From the NCBI RefSeq assembly GCF_042652345.1, contig NZ_JBHSJJ010000007.1, positions 248,001 to 312,000 of the forward strand: a stretch of DNA of 64,000 nucleotides. Direction: 5' to 3'. Of the stretch, positions 1 through 9,241 are shown piece by piece. The DNA is from Negadavirga shengliensis (lineage in GTDB: Bacteria; Bacteroidota; Bacteroidia; Cytophagales; Cyclobacteriaceae). Within the stretch, counting starts at the first letter, position 1; each line of letters begins with the position of its first letter. The notes under the pieces were generated by a model that saw only the letters and a program-made list of their open reading frames with translations, did not search any database and was not told where the DNA came from. The position numbers were made by a program, and so were the translations under genes.

Positions 1-1006
1 TACCCGGTTCATAAAATTTGGCCACGCCCTGCATATTCAGGGCATCCGTGAAAACCAGACCTTCGTAGCCCATTTTCTCCTTTAACAGCCCCGTTACGAT
101 GGGTCTGGAGAGCGTGGAAGCGAGATCCGGTGTGTCATCGAGCACCGGGATATTCATGTGCGCCACCATGATGCTCCCCAAGCCTTCGCCGATCAGTTCC
201 CTAAAGGGGTATAATTCAACTTCTTCTAACCGCTGTTTCGAAAAATGAATTACAGGCAACCCGTAGTGGGAATCCACATTGGTGTCCCCATGGCCGGGAA
301 AATGCTTGGCAGAGGCCAGCACATGATTGTCCTGCATGCCTTTCATATAAGCCAGGGACTTTTTGGCCACGTTCTCTTTTTCCTCACCGAAAGAACGAAA
401 GCCGATCACGGGGTTATTGGCGTTGTTGTTGATGTCCACCACCGGTGCGAAATTCACGTGGATGCCGGCTCTCTTGGACTGCCTGGCTATCTCTGCCCCC
501 ATATCATAGAGCAGCTGCTCATCGTCTATCCCCCCAAGGGCCATCTGATAGGGAAATCTCATGGTGCTGTCCAGACGCATTCCCAATCCCCATTCTCCAT
601 CCAGGCTTATCATAAGGGGCACTTTGGCCTCTTGCTGAAAGCGGTTGATCATGTGCGCCTGCCTCACCGGGCCTCCCTGGAAAAAAATGATGCCCCCTAC
701 CCCATATTGTTTTACCAGGCCGCTGATCGAATCCACATGTACCTGATCTTTGTTGGAATAGGCAGGTATCATGATCAATTGGGCTATGCGCTCCGCGGGA
801 TCCATAGTATGGAAAACAGAATCCGCCCATCTGTCATAACTGCCATCCAAAAAAGGAGGGAGTGTCTGTGCCTTGATCGTCCCGGTCAATGAAATACACA
901 AAGCCGATACGGTCAGTATAATAAAGAATATAAGTCCGTTTTCTTTCGTCCGTTGTTTTGGGAAGACCATGGTTCTATTGGTGGTTTTTATACTGTATCT
1001 TTTCAT
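1..1006 (-). CDS. GH3 beta-N-acetylhexosaminidase, 3' end beyond window
   Basis: Glycoside hydrolase family 3 enzyme that probably removes terminal GlcNAc, for example from peptidoglycan fragments, outside the cytoplasm. About 335 codons are visible. The NagZ signature KHFPGHGDTNVDSH starts near residue 234, and the nucleophile motif FTDALNM lies close to the window edge. A hydrophobic segment ending in KAQ, near residues 25-50, looks like a signal peptide. The ATG at 1006 is used here; an in-frame ATG at 970 would give a tighter signal peptide, and neither has a clear Shine-Dalgarno. In Bacteroidota this family is often fused to a C-terminal beta-lactamase-like domain, which would lie outside the window. 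It is divergent from the symporter at 1131. Confidence 0.88.
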   Translation of the reverse strand, partial: MKRYSIKTTNRTMVFPKQRTKENGLIFFIILTVSALCISLTGTIKAQTLPPFLDGSYDRWADSVFHTMDPAERIAQLIMIPAYSNKDQVHVDSISGLVKQYGVGGIIFFQGGPVRQAHMINRFQQEAKVPLMISLDGEWGLGMRLDSTMRFPYQMALGGIDDEQLLYDMGAEIARQSKRAGIHVNFAPVVDINNNANNPVIGFRSFGEEKENVAKKSLAYMKGMQDNHVLASAKHFPGHGDTNVDSHYGLPVIHFSKQRLEEVELYPFRELIGEGLGSIMVAHMNIPVLDDTPDLASTLSRPIVTGLLKEKMGYEGLVFTDALNMQGVAKFYEPG

Positions 1007-1130
1007 AATCAAGGGCGCATTGTTGAAATTTCCGGGGAAGTTACAATTTTTTGTTGCTCCTTAATAAAACCAAGTTAAAGAAAATGATTATCATTGGGGC
1101 TTAAAATCCTTTCCAACGATAACGATCATT

Positions 1131-2591
1131 ATGAGCCCACTTTTGGTATTCGGGGTTATTGCCGGCTATTTTGCGTTGTTACTTTTGATCAGCTACCTCA
1201 CCTCCCTGCAATCAGACAGCCTTACCTTTTACACGGGAAACAGAAAATCACCTTGGTTTTTGGTGGCATTTGGAATGGTGGGGGCTTCTCTATCCGGCGT
1301 GACTTTCATCTCGGTGCCCGGGGAAGTAGGCAACACCCACTGGGGCTACCTTCAGTTTGTGATGGGAAATATGGTAGGATATGCCGTTATCGCCTTGATC
1401 CTGATTCCGCTTTTTTACAGGCTTAATCTGATTTCTATCTACGAATACCTGAAAACCCGGTTTGGCAAAAAAACATATTTGTCAGGCGCCACCATTTTTC
1501 TGATTTCCCAGACAATCGGTGCTTCATTCAGGCTGTTTTTGGCGGCGACCGTCTTGCAAATCGCCTTTTTCGATGCTTTTGGAGTACCTTTTTACACCTC
1601 CGTATTGGCCACCATGGTGTTGATCTGGTTGTATACTTTTAAAAGCGGCATCAAAACCATCGTGTGGACGGACACCCTTCAAACCACTTTTTTGCTTCTG
1701 GCGGTGATCATCAGCATCCTGATGATTGCTTCCCATCTGGACAAAGACGGCACCGGGTTATTGGATCTGATTGCCCAAAGTGGGCATTCGAAAATCTTCG
1801 TCTGGGAGGGCAATTCCAGTCAGAATTTTTTCAAAATGTTTGCAGCAGGTATTTTTATCACCATCGCCATGAACGGACTGGATCAAAATGTAATGCAAAA
1901 AAACCTCACCTGCCGCAATAAAAAAGATGCCCAGAAAAACATCTTCTGGTTTTCCATTAGCTTTTTCCTGTCCAATATCCTTTTCCTGTCACTGGGGGTT
2001 TTGCTTTATCATTATGCTCAGGTAAACGGGCTGACCTTGCCTTCTGCCACGGATGAATTATTCCCCATGTTGGCGCTCAATCATTTTGGCACCCTGGCGG
2101 GAATCGTGTTCCTTCTGGGCATCACGGCCGCGGCATTTTCAAGCGCTGACTCCGCACTTACAGCCCTTACCACTTCATTTTGCGTGGATATCCTGGGCCT
2201 TCCGTCCAAAAAAGGCGTGAACCAAGACCGCTCACGGATGCTTGTGCATATCGGGTTTACTTTCCTGGTCTTCCTCACCATAGTCGCATTCAACGAACTG
2301 AATGACCGGAGCGTGGTGAGTGCGGTCTTCAAGGCAGCAGGCTTCACCTATGGGCCGTTGTTGGGAATGTTCGCTTTCGGCCTCAGCAACAAATTCAACA
2401 TCCGGGACAGGTGGGTGCCCTATATTTGTATTATAAGCCCCATCCTTTCCTATGTTCTGGACAGCCAATCCGCCACATGGTTCAACGGTTACCGGTTTGG
2501 TTTTGAAATCCTTCTGGTGAATGCAGCCTTCACCTACCTGGGGCTTGTCCTCAGTGCCTCTGTGAAAACCACCAACGGTACAAAGGGGTGA
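1131..2591 (+). CDS. Sodium:solute symporter (SSS family)
   Basis: Inner-membrane secondary transporter of 486 residues that would use the sodium gradient to import a small solute. The sequence is a run of hydrophobic helices. The SSS hallmarks are an early GASLSGVTFIS stretch, an SIYEYLKTRFG motif after about 100 residues, and a late GITAAAFSSADSALTALTTS helix of the kind that contributes to the sodium site in this family. The substrate cannot be read from sequence. Divergent placement beside the GH3 hexosaminidase suggests a sugar or cell-wall breakdown product, but that is inference. The length is normal for the family. Confidence 0.9.
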   Translation: MSPLLVFGVIAGYFALLLLISYLTSLQSDSLTFYTGNRKSPWFLVAFGMVGASLSGVTFISVPGEVGNTHWGYLQFVMGNMVGYAVIALILIPLFYRLNLISIYEYLKTRFGKKTYLSGATIFLISQTIGASFRLFLAATVLQIAFFDAFGVPFYTSVLATMVLIWLYTFKSGIKTIVWTDTLQTTFLLLAVIISILMIASHLDKDGTGLLDLIAQSGHSKIFVWEGNSSQNFFKMFAAGIFITIAMNGLDQNVMQKNLTCRNKKDAQKNIFWFSISFFLSNILFLSLGVLLYHYAQVNGLTLPSATDELFPMLALNHFGTLAGIVFLLGITAAAFSSADSALTALTTSFCVDILGLPSKKGVNQDRSRMLVHIGFTFLVFLTIVAFNELNDRSVVSAVFKAAGFTYGPLLGMFAFGLSNKFNIRDRWVPYICIISPILSYVLDSQSATWFNGYRFGFEILLVNAAFTYLGLVLSASVKTTNGTKG

Positions 2592-2706
2592 AACAGGACC
2601 TCGGGTTCGCGCGGTTTTTCCTGTCTATAAAAATTCCGCGTGTTAAATTTTGTTTCAAAATTTTATTTCCTTCCCCTCCTTGTACCTTTAAACCAATCAC
2701 TTCCTA

Positions 2707-2901
2707 TCACCTAAAAACAGCAAAAGGAAGCATAAAAACAGCCATTATCAGCGAAAGGGAAAGGGTAAGCCCAAACCCCAGCAAGCGGAACGGCAACAAC
2801 AGCAGCCAAATCAAAGGATAAAGCAGTAACAAAATGATGGCAATGGGCCAACACAGTACAAATAATATCGCCCAAAGCACCAAGCCGGTAAATAATCTCA
2901 T
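2707..2901 (-). CDS. Small hydrophobic membrane protein of unknown function
   Basis: A 64-residue protein that is almost entirely hydrophobic: one long or two short membrane segments (FTGLVLWAILFVLCWPIA, then LLLLYPLIWLLLLPFRLLG), with arginines near both ends. I cannot assign a function. Short proteins of this build are common in Bacteroidota. The regular hydrophobic pattern and clean ATG-to-stop frame favour a real gene over chance. It lies between the symporter and the cytochrome lipoprotein and has no obvious operon partner. Confidence 0.5.
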   Translation of the reverse strand: MRLFTGLVLWAILFVLCWPIAIILLLLYPLIWLLLLPFRLLGFGLTLSLSLIMAVFMLPFAVFR

Positions 2902-3003
2902 CTTAATAATATTATAAAACCCTATTCATTTCACCGATTCGTTTCTAAAAATGTGCCAGTCCTAAAAACCGGCCTTCTGGGTACTTCTATCCGTAAGAAT
3001 GAC

Positions 3004-3033
3004 AAAAACCGGACAGTGACCTGTCCGGTTTTA
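3004..3033 (-). terminator. Rho-independent terminator of the cytochrome lipoprotein gene
   Basis: Perfect 11-bp inverted repeat (AAAACCGGACA / TGTCCGGTTTT) with a 6-nt loop, about 27 bases past the stop of the minus-strand gene ending at 3060. Read on the minus strand, it is followed by a T-rich run. Confidence 0.8.
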
Positions 3034-3059
3034 AAACATTCACCACTGTCTCCGGATAT

Positions 3060-5711
3060 TTATTTTTGTTGAGAAAGATAGGTGATCAATGAAGCAAACT
3101 CCTCATAGGAGAGGGAATTGGCCAAGCCCTCCGGCATCATGGATGTTTCGAGTTCTTTTCTGTCCTTAATGTTTGTGGCGTCGAGGGTAAAAGCCTGTCC
3201 GACAATATTCCTGATCACGACCTTCTGAGCGCTTTCTTCGGTAATGAAGCCCACATAACTTTTGTCGTCTCTTGTGTTGATCATCACGGTGGCAAAGCCC
3301 TGGGAGATAGAGGCATCCGGTTTCAAAATGGCCTCGGCTATCTGCTCCCTTGTCATGATGGAGCCGATCTGCCCCATGTAAGGCCCTTTCATGGGTTCTC
3401 CCTTTTCAATGCTGTGGCAGGCTTTGCATCCCTGTTGTTCAAATAATGATTTCCCCTTTATCGCATCGCCGGGTATTTCCTTCATGGCCAACAAGATGTC
3501 CTCGATGGATGATTCACCTATTTGTCCCTTCTGATTCTTGATCTTTTCAAGGTCTACGTCAGGCTCCACGAGTGTTTCGGTCACGGTAAATTCCCCACCG
3601 AATTCAGAAATGCCCATCCTGTTCTTCTCATTAAGCCGGGTGATCAATTGTCTGTCCCCAGTGTTCCCATTTGACCATAATTCCAAAAACAGCGCTTTTA
3701 TTTCGGGGGAGGATTTCCATAATACCGATTTGTAATAGGGGCCATGGGTGTCCGGTCTCGTGCCCCACCACCATGAGCCGTCATAAGGAGCCTCCTGGGT
3801 ATACAGCCGCGCCAAAGTGCTTAATATTTCCGCCTTCAGACCGCTATCGTCAGTTTGATGAAATTTATTGATCAAACCTTCCACGGCCTTTGGATCATGC
3901 AAATAACGCAATGTCCAAAGCGCAAGCTTCGATCTTTCGGTGCCTACTGCCTCAAGGGATGCGTCGGCTGCCTTCAGGTTCACCAATGCCCTCATGGCAA
4001 GGTGAGCCGGGATAATCTCTGCGTTCGGAGTGGCATGGGGGCCTTCTGATCCTTCCTCAGGCGCCTTGAAACTGGCCGGAACCGGAGTTTCCAAGAGGGG
4101 CATAACAGCCGCTTCTTTGCCCATGCGCCCCAAGGCTATAATAGCCGCGGTCTGCACCCGTTGGGATTTATCTCCCAGACTTTTGAGGATGGGATCTATC
4201 GGGACATGGGCCAATAACTCCCTCCTGTCCGTCATGGCGCGGATCACGTGCTCCTTCAATGCGGGATCATCCAACATTTTTGTCAGCTCACCCAGGGCAT
4301 CTGGACCCAATAACTGCGTATAAGCATACAATGAAGCTATGCGTGCTTCCAATGGGTTGTCATTGTTTTTCAGCACCTTAAGGGCTTCTGCTGCAGCTTT
4401 CTTTGCGGGCCTGGCCAGTAATTCCTGCTGGGCATAAAGGCGGGTCGTTCCGCTGCCTGAAGCCATTAGTGAGGTAAGCTGTTTCAGGGATGCCTTTTTC
4501 AGGTCGGGAAACGCCTCATACTGCCAGTTTTTGGGGACCACCCTGATTACAAATCCCTTGCTGTCACTGCCGGAATAACCAGCACCGTCCCAGGCAGCCA
4601 TATAAACTCTACCCGAGGCATCTATGTCCAGATCGGTGATCTGTGGCAATTTGAAAAACTCCTCTTCCTCTTGGGTAAAACTCGGTCCATCCGGATTTAC
4701 CCTGTGGATATACAACTGGTTTCTTCCCCAGTCCGCCATCATGGGTACGTGGTTGTACTGTTCCGGCCAGCGGTGGTCTTCCATATACAAGGCACCCGTA
4801 CCGGATCCTCCCCCCACGTCGACCAGCGCGGGGATAATTTCTTCCGTAAAATTTTTGAAAAGCACCGGATAGCCGTATTCTCCGGTTTGGATCTGATGGC
4901 TGAACCTGATATTCCAGCCACCGCCGTCATTGGTGTTTCCCCTGGTGAATATATTCATGTAGGGGTCTATGGCCACATCATATATGTTCCTCAGGCCGTG
5001 TGTATATACCTCCATCTCCGTGCCATCGGGGCGGACCCTTAGGATACCTCCCCCCAGCATGGTAAGGTCCGTCCCTTCTCTGTCCACCGCGCCATGAAAT
5101 CCAAAATCACCCACGGCAATGTATATCCAGCCGTCGATGCCTAAACGGATACCGTTGGTAGCGTGGTCCGTCCCTCTGCTTTGTAAAAACTTGGGCGAAC
5201 TGATGTTTTGGATCAACGGAGAAGATGGCCCGTCTGCAACACCATCTCCATCCTTATCTTCGAATACCACTAAATCCATCCCGGTGGCGATTTTTTCATC
5301 TGAAAAAACAGTATGCAAGACGAACACTTTTTCGTCAAGTACAATGATCCCCCTTGGATTGTCTACTTCAGCAAATACAGAGTAACTGTCGATGGCCCCA
5401 TCCTGGTCACAGTCTACCAGTTTCATGATCCGGCCTTTTCCGGGTTCTTTTCCCAGCGAGCCGATCATGTCTACACCAACGAACACTTCTCCGCCCGGAG
5501 CTACTGCGAGACATGCCGGGCTGGGCGTCAACTCCGGCCCGGCAAAGGGTGTTACCAGCAGCTCCTCCGGCCACCCTAAAGCCTGGCCAAGCGAGTCCAG
5601 GGAAGGGACCGGCACAGGGTTTTCAGCAGGCTCACAGGGTATTTCGGGTTCCTTAGTGCTGCAAGCTATACATATCAAACAAATGGATAATAAAAGTAAA
5701 CTTCTTGTCAT
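3060..5711 (-). CDS. PVC-type CxxCH lipoprotein: propeller dehydrogenase + HEAT + cytochrome c
   Basis: Secreted lipoprotein of about 883 residues. An N-terminal beta-propeller of the sorbosone/glucose-dehydrogenase type is followed by HEAT-like helical repeats and a C-terminal heme-binding domain with CKACH at about residues 762-766. The methionine in SMMPEGLA near the end may be a distal heme ligand. The family is thought to oxidise sugars or related alcohols in the periplasm and pass electrons to the heme. I start at the ATG at 5711, because MTRSLLLLSICLICIACS is a good lipoprotein signal peptide. An upstream frame extension to 5861 would bury the signal and overlap cysH. The substrate is unknown. 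A second protein of this plan lies at 10627. Confidence 0.87.
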   Translation of the reverse strand: MTRSLLLLSICLICIACSTKEPEIPCEPAENPVPVPSLDSLGQALGWPEELLVTPFAGPELTPSPACLAVAPGGEVFVGVDMIGSLGKEPGKGRIMKLVDCDQDGAIDSYSVFAEVDNPRGIIVLDEKVFVLHTVFSDEKIATGMDLVVFEDKDGDGVADGPSSPLIQNISSPKFLQSRGTDHATNGIRLGIDGWIYIAVGDFGFHGAVDREGTDLTMLGGGILRVRPDGTEMEVYTHGLRNIYDVAIDPYMNIFTRGNTNDGGGWNIRFSHQIQTGEYGYPVLFKNFTEEIIPALVDVGGGSGTGALYMEDHRWPEQYNHVPMMADWGRNQLYIHRVNPDGPSFTQEEEEFFKLPQITDLDIDASGRVYMAAWDGAGYSGSDSKGFVIRVVPKNWQYEAFPDLKKASLKQLTSLMASGSGTTRLYAQQELLARPAKKAAAEALKVLKNNDNPLEARIASLYAYTQLLGPDALGELTKMLDDPALKEHVIRAMTDRRELLAHVPIDPILKSLGDKSQRVQTAAIIALGRMGKEAAVMPLLETPVPASFKAPEEGSEGPHATPNAEIIPAHLAMRALVNLKAADASLEAVGTERSKLALWTLRYLHDPKAVEGLINKFHQTDDSGLKAEILSTLARLYTQEAPYDGSWWWGTRPDTHGPYYKSVLWKSSPEIKALFLELWSNGNTGDRQLITRLNEKNRMGISEFGGEFTVTETLVEPDVDLEKIKNQKGQIGESSIEDILLAMKEIPGDAIKGKSLFEQQGCKACHSIEKGEPMKGPYMGQIGSIMTREQIAEAILKPDASISQGFATVMINTRDDKSYVGFITEESAQKVVIRNIVGQAFTLDATNIKDRKELETSMMPEGLANSLSYEEFASLITYLSQQK

Positions 5712-5811
5712 GTCGGTTAAGGTAAGTTTTGTGAAATGCAAATATGAAAAAAACCTGTCCATTTTCATGAACAGGTGCTTTAATAGGGGTATAAAATCGT
5801 ATAAACGGCAA

Positions 5812-6522
5812 TCAAAGGTGCAGACCGCACTCGGTTTTGGGGCTGTTGTTCCAACGGCCACTGCGGTCTTCTCCGGGGACCGTACAATGTTTACAACCGA
5901 TGGAATGGTAGCCTTTAGCTATCAAAGGATGAAACGGATAATTGTGTTCCTGAATGTACTTTTCCCGCTCTTCCTGGCTGACATCCAGCAGCGGATAGAA
6001 TTTAAGAATACCGCCTCTTTCCTCAAAAATATCCAAGCTGGCCCTGTGATCGCTTTGCCAACTCATGAGACCGGATACCCATACGGAAAACCTTCTTTTG
6101 ATCGCTTCCAACGGCCTTACTTTGTTGATGGCACAGCAAAGTTCCGGATTGGATTTCCAGGTTTGGTTTTTGGAAGTATATTCATGATCCTCCTTGCCCG
6201 CGCTCACAGATTCAACCTGCAAGCCATAGAGTTTGGTAAGCTGCTCCTTATAGGCAAGTGTCTCTTCAAAATGGTAGCCGGTATCTATAAAATAAATTTT
6301 CTGGGTAGGTTTATAGGAAGAAAAAATACTCAGGAGCAGTGCTGAAGTGGCGGCAAATGAGCTCGTCAACATCACTTCCTTTTCATCAAAGTCCACATAG
6401 AGCTCTTTGACCCTTTCTTCCACAGACAGACCATGGTATTTGTCGTTTAGTGCTTTTATTTCAGCTGAGGTGTAGATTTTTTTTGAGGCTACGGATTCCT
6501 GCATATCTGTTTTTTGTTTCAT
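5812..6522 (-). CDS. cysH: Phosphoadenylyl/adenylyl-sulfate reductase
   Basis: Cytoplasmic enzyme that reduces activated sulfate (APS or PAPS) to sulfite in assimilatory sulfur metabolism, with electrons from thioredoxin. The 236-residue protein ends in the catalytic ECGLHL motif. It carries the cysteine pair of ELCC and a later CKHC pair; together these four cysteines mark the [4Fe-4S], APS-preferring branch of the family. The ATG at 6522 is preferred over a TTG 18 bases upstream. No other sulfate-assimilation gene lies in the window, so it stands alone here between the lipoprotein gene and the MFS gene. Confidence 0.92.
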   Translation of the reverse strand: MKQKTDMQESVASKKIYTSAEIKALNDKYHGLSVEERVKELYVDFDEKEVMLTSSFAATSALLLSIFSSYKPTQKIYFIDTGYHFEETLAYKEQLTKLYGLQVESVSAGKEDHEYTSKNQTWKSNPELCCAINKVRPLEAIKRRFSVWVSGLMSWQSDHRASLDIFEERGGILKFYPLLDVSQEEREKYIQEHNYPFHPLIAKGYHSIGCKHCTVPGEDRSGRWNNSPKTECGLHL

Positions 6523-6653
6523 TTCCACAAAACCTACCAACTGGGTATGGTATTATCAGCCGTAAAAGTAATCATAAAAAAACAAAAATCAATATGAACC
6601 CCGCTGTAGATTTGTTAAAAATTTCCAAAAACCGATAATTTCCCTGCTCGCTT

Positions 6654-7832
6654 TTATTTCAGTGCGAAAACCTGGTTTTTATAACTTACCAAAACAGTTA
6701 TCATCGCTCCCATGATCCCGATCAGCGCAAAAGACGATTTGAGATGTAGAAGTTCCGCGATAAAGCCTATCAAAGGCGGCCCCAGCAAAAAGCCAAAAAA
6801 AGAAATCGTGGAAATCATGGCAATCGCAATTCCCGGAGGATATTGTGAAGACCTGCCGGCCATGCTGTATGTTAACGGCACTACTGCGGCCGTGCCGAAT
6901 CCCACCAATAAAAACCCCGTCACCACGGTCGCGAAATAAGGCAGCATCACTGAGGTCAAAAGCCCTGCAAATATCAATATCCCGCTACCCTTCAGCACGG
7001 TTACTTTTCCCCACCGAGTCGCCAATTTATCCGCAATGAACCTGCCTGTGGCCATGGCCCCCATAAAAGCCACATAACCAAGGGGAATCCATTGCTTGGC
7101 GGGCTGTACCACCTTTGCCATGTACACCCCCGACCAATCAAACATACACCCCTCGCACATCATCCCACAGAAACCTACCATTCCCAGTCTCAGCAGAATC
7201 GCGTCCGGCTTCTTCAGTACCAATCCGCCTCCCGAGGATTCTTTTGTGTTGGCCTCCCTTATGATGGATCCTTTGAACAGCAACACCACTCCCAACCCAA
7301 CCGCGAAGACGATGAGGTAGTGGAAAAACGGGACCACGGCCAAATACACCATCAATGCTCCCAGTCCGGCACCTGCAAAACCGGCAAAACTCCATAAACC
7401 ATGAAAGGAACTCAATATGCTCCTTCCATAATCATGTTCAACCCCCAGTGCCTGGGTGTTCAGGGAAATGTTCATGATATTTCCCATCATTCCAAAGACA
7501 AAAACCATCAATGCCAGTTGAAAACCGGAATTGGCAACTCCCAGCGTGATCAAAAAGAAAAGATAAAATGAGGTACCCCATAAAACCACCGCCCTGCTGC
7601 CCAATTTATAGACCGCCCAGGCGGCAAGAGGCAGTGCCAGCAGGGATCCCAAAGGCATTCCCAGCAGCAGGGATCCCAATTGCCCCTCACTGAGAGAGAA
7701 TTTAACCTGAAAATCCGGTATCCTGGAAGCCCAGGATGAAAAACACAAACCGGTTAAAAAGAAAAAACCTCCTACCGCCAGCCGCCTCTTTTTCAGACTG
7801 TTCATCGTTATTAATCCCATAATGTTAGGCAT
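6654..7832 (-). CDS. MFS transporter, YbjJ-like
   Basis: Inner-membrane major facilitator of 392 residues or fewer with about twelve hydrophobic segments. The SSWASRIPDFQ motif after the first helix and the WSGVYM segment in the middle resemble the YbjJ/FucP-like branch, so a sugar or small organic solute is a plausible but unproven substrate. Three in-frame ATGs lie at 7832, 7820 and 7805. The last gives MNSLKKRRLAVGGFFF, a compact basic N-terminus directly before the first helix, and may be the true start. It is a single gene with no operon partner. Confidence 0.85.
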   Translation of the reverse strand: MPNIMGLITMNSLKKRRLAVGGFFFLTGLCFSSWASRIPDFQVKFSLSEGQLGSLLLGMPLGSLLALPLAAWAVYKLGSRAVVLWGTSFYLFFLITLGVANSGFQLALMVFVFGMMGNIMNISLNTQALGVEHDYGRSILSSFHGLWSFAGFAGAGLGALMVYLAVVPFFHYLIVFAVGLGVVLLFKGSIIREANTKESSGGGLVLKKPDAILLRLGMVGFCGMMCEGCMFDWSGVYMAKVVQPAKQWIPLGYVAFMGAMATGRFIADKLATRWGKVTVLKGSGILIFAGLLTSVMLPYFATVVTGFLLVGFGTAAVVPLTYSMAGRSSQYPPGIAIAMISTISFFGFLLGPPLIGFIAELLHLKSSFALIGIMGAMITVLVSYKNQVFALK

Positions 7833-8349
7833 ACTTCAATTGATCCGTAAAAAACCATACATGCGGCTATTCTAACGGCGGTGCAAAATTAAACCTTCTT
7901 CGCTAATCCCACATGGTCAACTTCAAAAATTCAACCCGATTTTCTAAACTTAATGACATGGGGAAGGCACTCTGGGAGAGGCGGGGTAAAACTTGACAAA
8001 TCGGGACTAAATTGAGTTGGTTTAGGTGAAATCATTTTCAACCGTATTATATTTAACGTGAGTTTCAAAGTATGAACATTTAAAAAAAGCCGTCTATCGT
8101 CATCGGTAGGAGGTACAGCCTGTCCCGGTTCATCGGAAACGAAGCAGTCTCTTAGTTTACGATCATGTCAGGGGATCGCTTCGGCGCGGGCAAGGTCTCC
8201 GTCAATTAAACCGAAAGGTTCCGCTTCTCGCGATGACGGTTTGCCTCACTGCGAGGAGGCATAGCCTGTCCCTGACAACTTTCGGGGATGGCTTTTTTAC
8301 AAAAACGTCCTCGGACTCAAGTTATTTAGAGTTTCCGGACAGATCGCTT
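7833..8349. repeat. Intergenic stretch with degenerate palindromic repeat
   Basis: This 517-bp gap has no convincing gene. From about 8090 to 8290 it holds diverged pieces resembling the widespread intergenic repeat of the form CGTCATTGCGAGGA...GAAGCAATCTC. The pieces include ACGAAGCAGTCTC, its near-inverse GGGATCGCTTCGG, CGCGATGACGG, and a second partial unit with CACTGCGAGGAGGCATAG. The rest (7833-8090) is AT-rich and featureless. The open frame running through the repeat in phase with the next gene appears accidental. Confidence 0.6.
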
Positions 8350-9240
8350 ATGTTGAAAAAATGGACAAAAACCAGGATTGCCCCTACGCCAAGCGGGTTT
8401 CTGCACATCGGAAACATCATGTCATTCTTGATTACGGTGAGTCTGGCGAGGATCCATGGAAGTAAAATTCTTTTGAGGATCGACGATCTGGACAAAGCCA
8501 GAACGAAACCGGCATACGTCCAAGATATATTTGACACCCTTGATTTTCTGGAGATACCCTATGATGAGGGGCCTCAAAACATTTCTGACCTGAATAATAC
8601 CTATACGCAGTTTTGCAGAATGCCCCATTATCAGGCCGCCCTGGAATGGCTAATGGAAGAGAACCGTTTATTTGCCTGCGACTGTTCACGGAAAAAAGTT
8701 TTCCGACACAATGACCGGGGGATCTATCCGGGCCTATGCCTCGGTAAAAACTTAAGTTTACAGAAAGATCAGGTCAATTGGAGGCTGGTGACCGACCATA
8801 GCAAAGCGATAACGGTAATCGATTATCCGGACAAACCTTCTACCCACCTGCTGCCTGAAAAAATGCAACATTTTGTGGTACGCACCAAAAATCAACTGCC
8901 GGCATATCAACTGGCCTCTCTGGTAGATGATCTGTTTTTCGGGGTGGATTTTGTGGTGCGGGGCGGGGATCTGTGGGAATCCACCCTGGCACAGCTGTAC
9001 CTTTCCGGTTTATTCCCGGCCAATAATTTTCAGAAAACCGTCTTCTTCCACCACCCCCTGATCTATCACAACAACAGCAAGCTTTCCAAATCTGCCGGAG
9101 CCACCTCTATCCGGTACATGCGCAAAAAAGGAATGGGCAAGAAAGACATTTACCGTTTAATCGGTAAACATTTGCAGTTCGAGGAACAGACAAACGGGCT
9201 GGATGATTTCCGCAAGAACTTCCTGCAAAAATTAACTTGA
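8350..9240 (+). CDS. gluQ: Glutamyl-Q tRNA(Asp) synthetase-like protein
   Basis: Class I aminoacyl-tRNA synthetase fragment of the GluQ-RS type: a glutamyl-tRNA synthetase catalytic core without the anticodon-binding domain. Characterised members attach glutamate to the queuosine base of tRNA(Asp). The 296-residue protein has PSGFLHIGN (HIGH motif), LLRIDDLDKAR, a probable zinc site CDCSR...Y..C, and SKLSKS (KMSKS equivalent) near the C-terminus. The ATG at 8350 is chosen because RIAPTPSG lies nine residues in, as in the family; the 117 bases upstream in frame are repeat DNA. Its stop is one base from the stop of the convergent aminotransferase. Confidence 0.85.
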   Translation: MLKKWTKTRIAPTPSGFLHIGNIMSFLITVSLARIHGSKILLRIDDLDKARTKPAYVQDIFDTLDFLEIPYDEGPQNISDLNNTYTQFCRMPHYQAALEWLMEENRLFACDCSRKKVFRHNDRGIYPGLCLGKNLSLQKDQVNWRLVTDHSKAITVIDYPDKPSTHLLPEKMQHFVVRTKNQLPAYQLASLVDDLFFGVDFVVRGGDLWESTLAQLYLSGLFPANNFQKTVFFHHPLIYHNNSKLSKSAGATSIRYMRKKGMGKKDIYRLIGKHLQFEEQTNGLDDFRKNFLQKLT

Positions 9241-9241
9241 T

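Noticed and set aside
5712..5861. 50-codon N-terminal extension of the cytochrome lipoprotein
   Set aside because: It would place the lipoprotein signal peptide internally and overlap the end of cysH.
8233..8349. In-frame N-terminal extension of the GluQ-like gene
   Set aside because: The extension is encoded by an intergenic repeat, and the family starts a few residues before RIAPTPSG.
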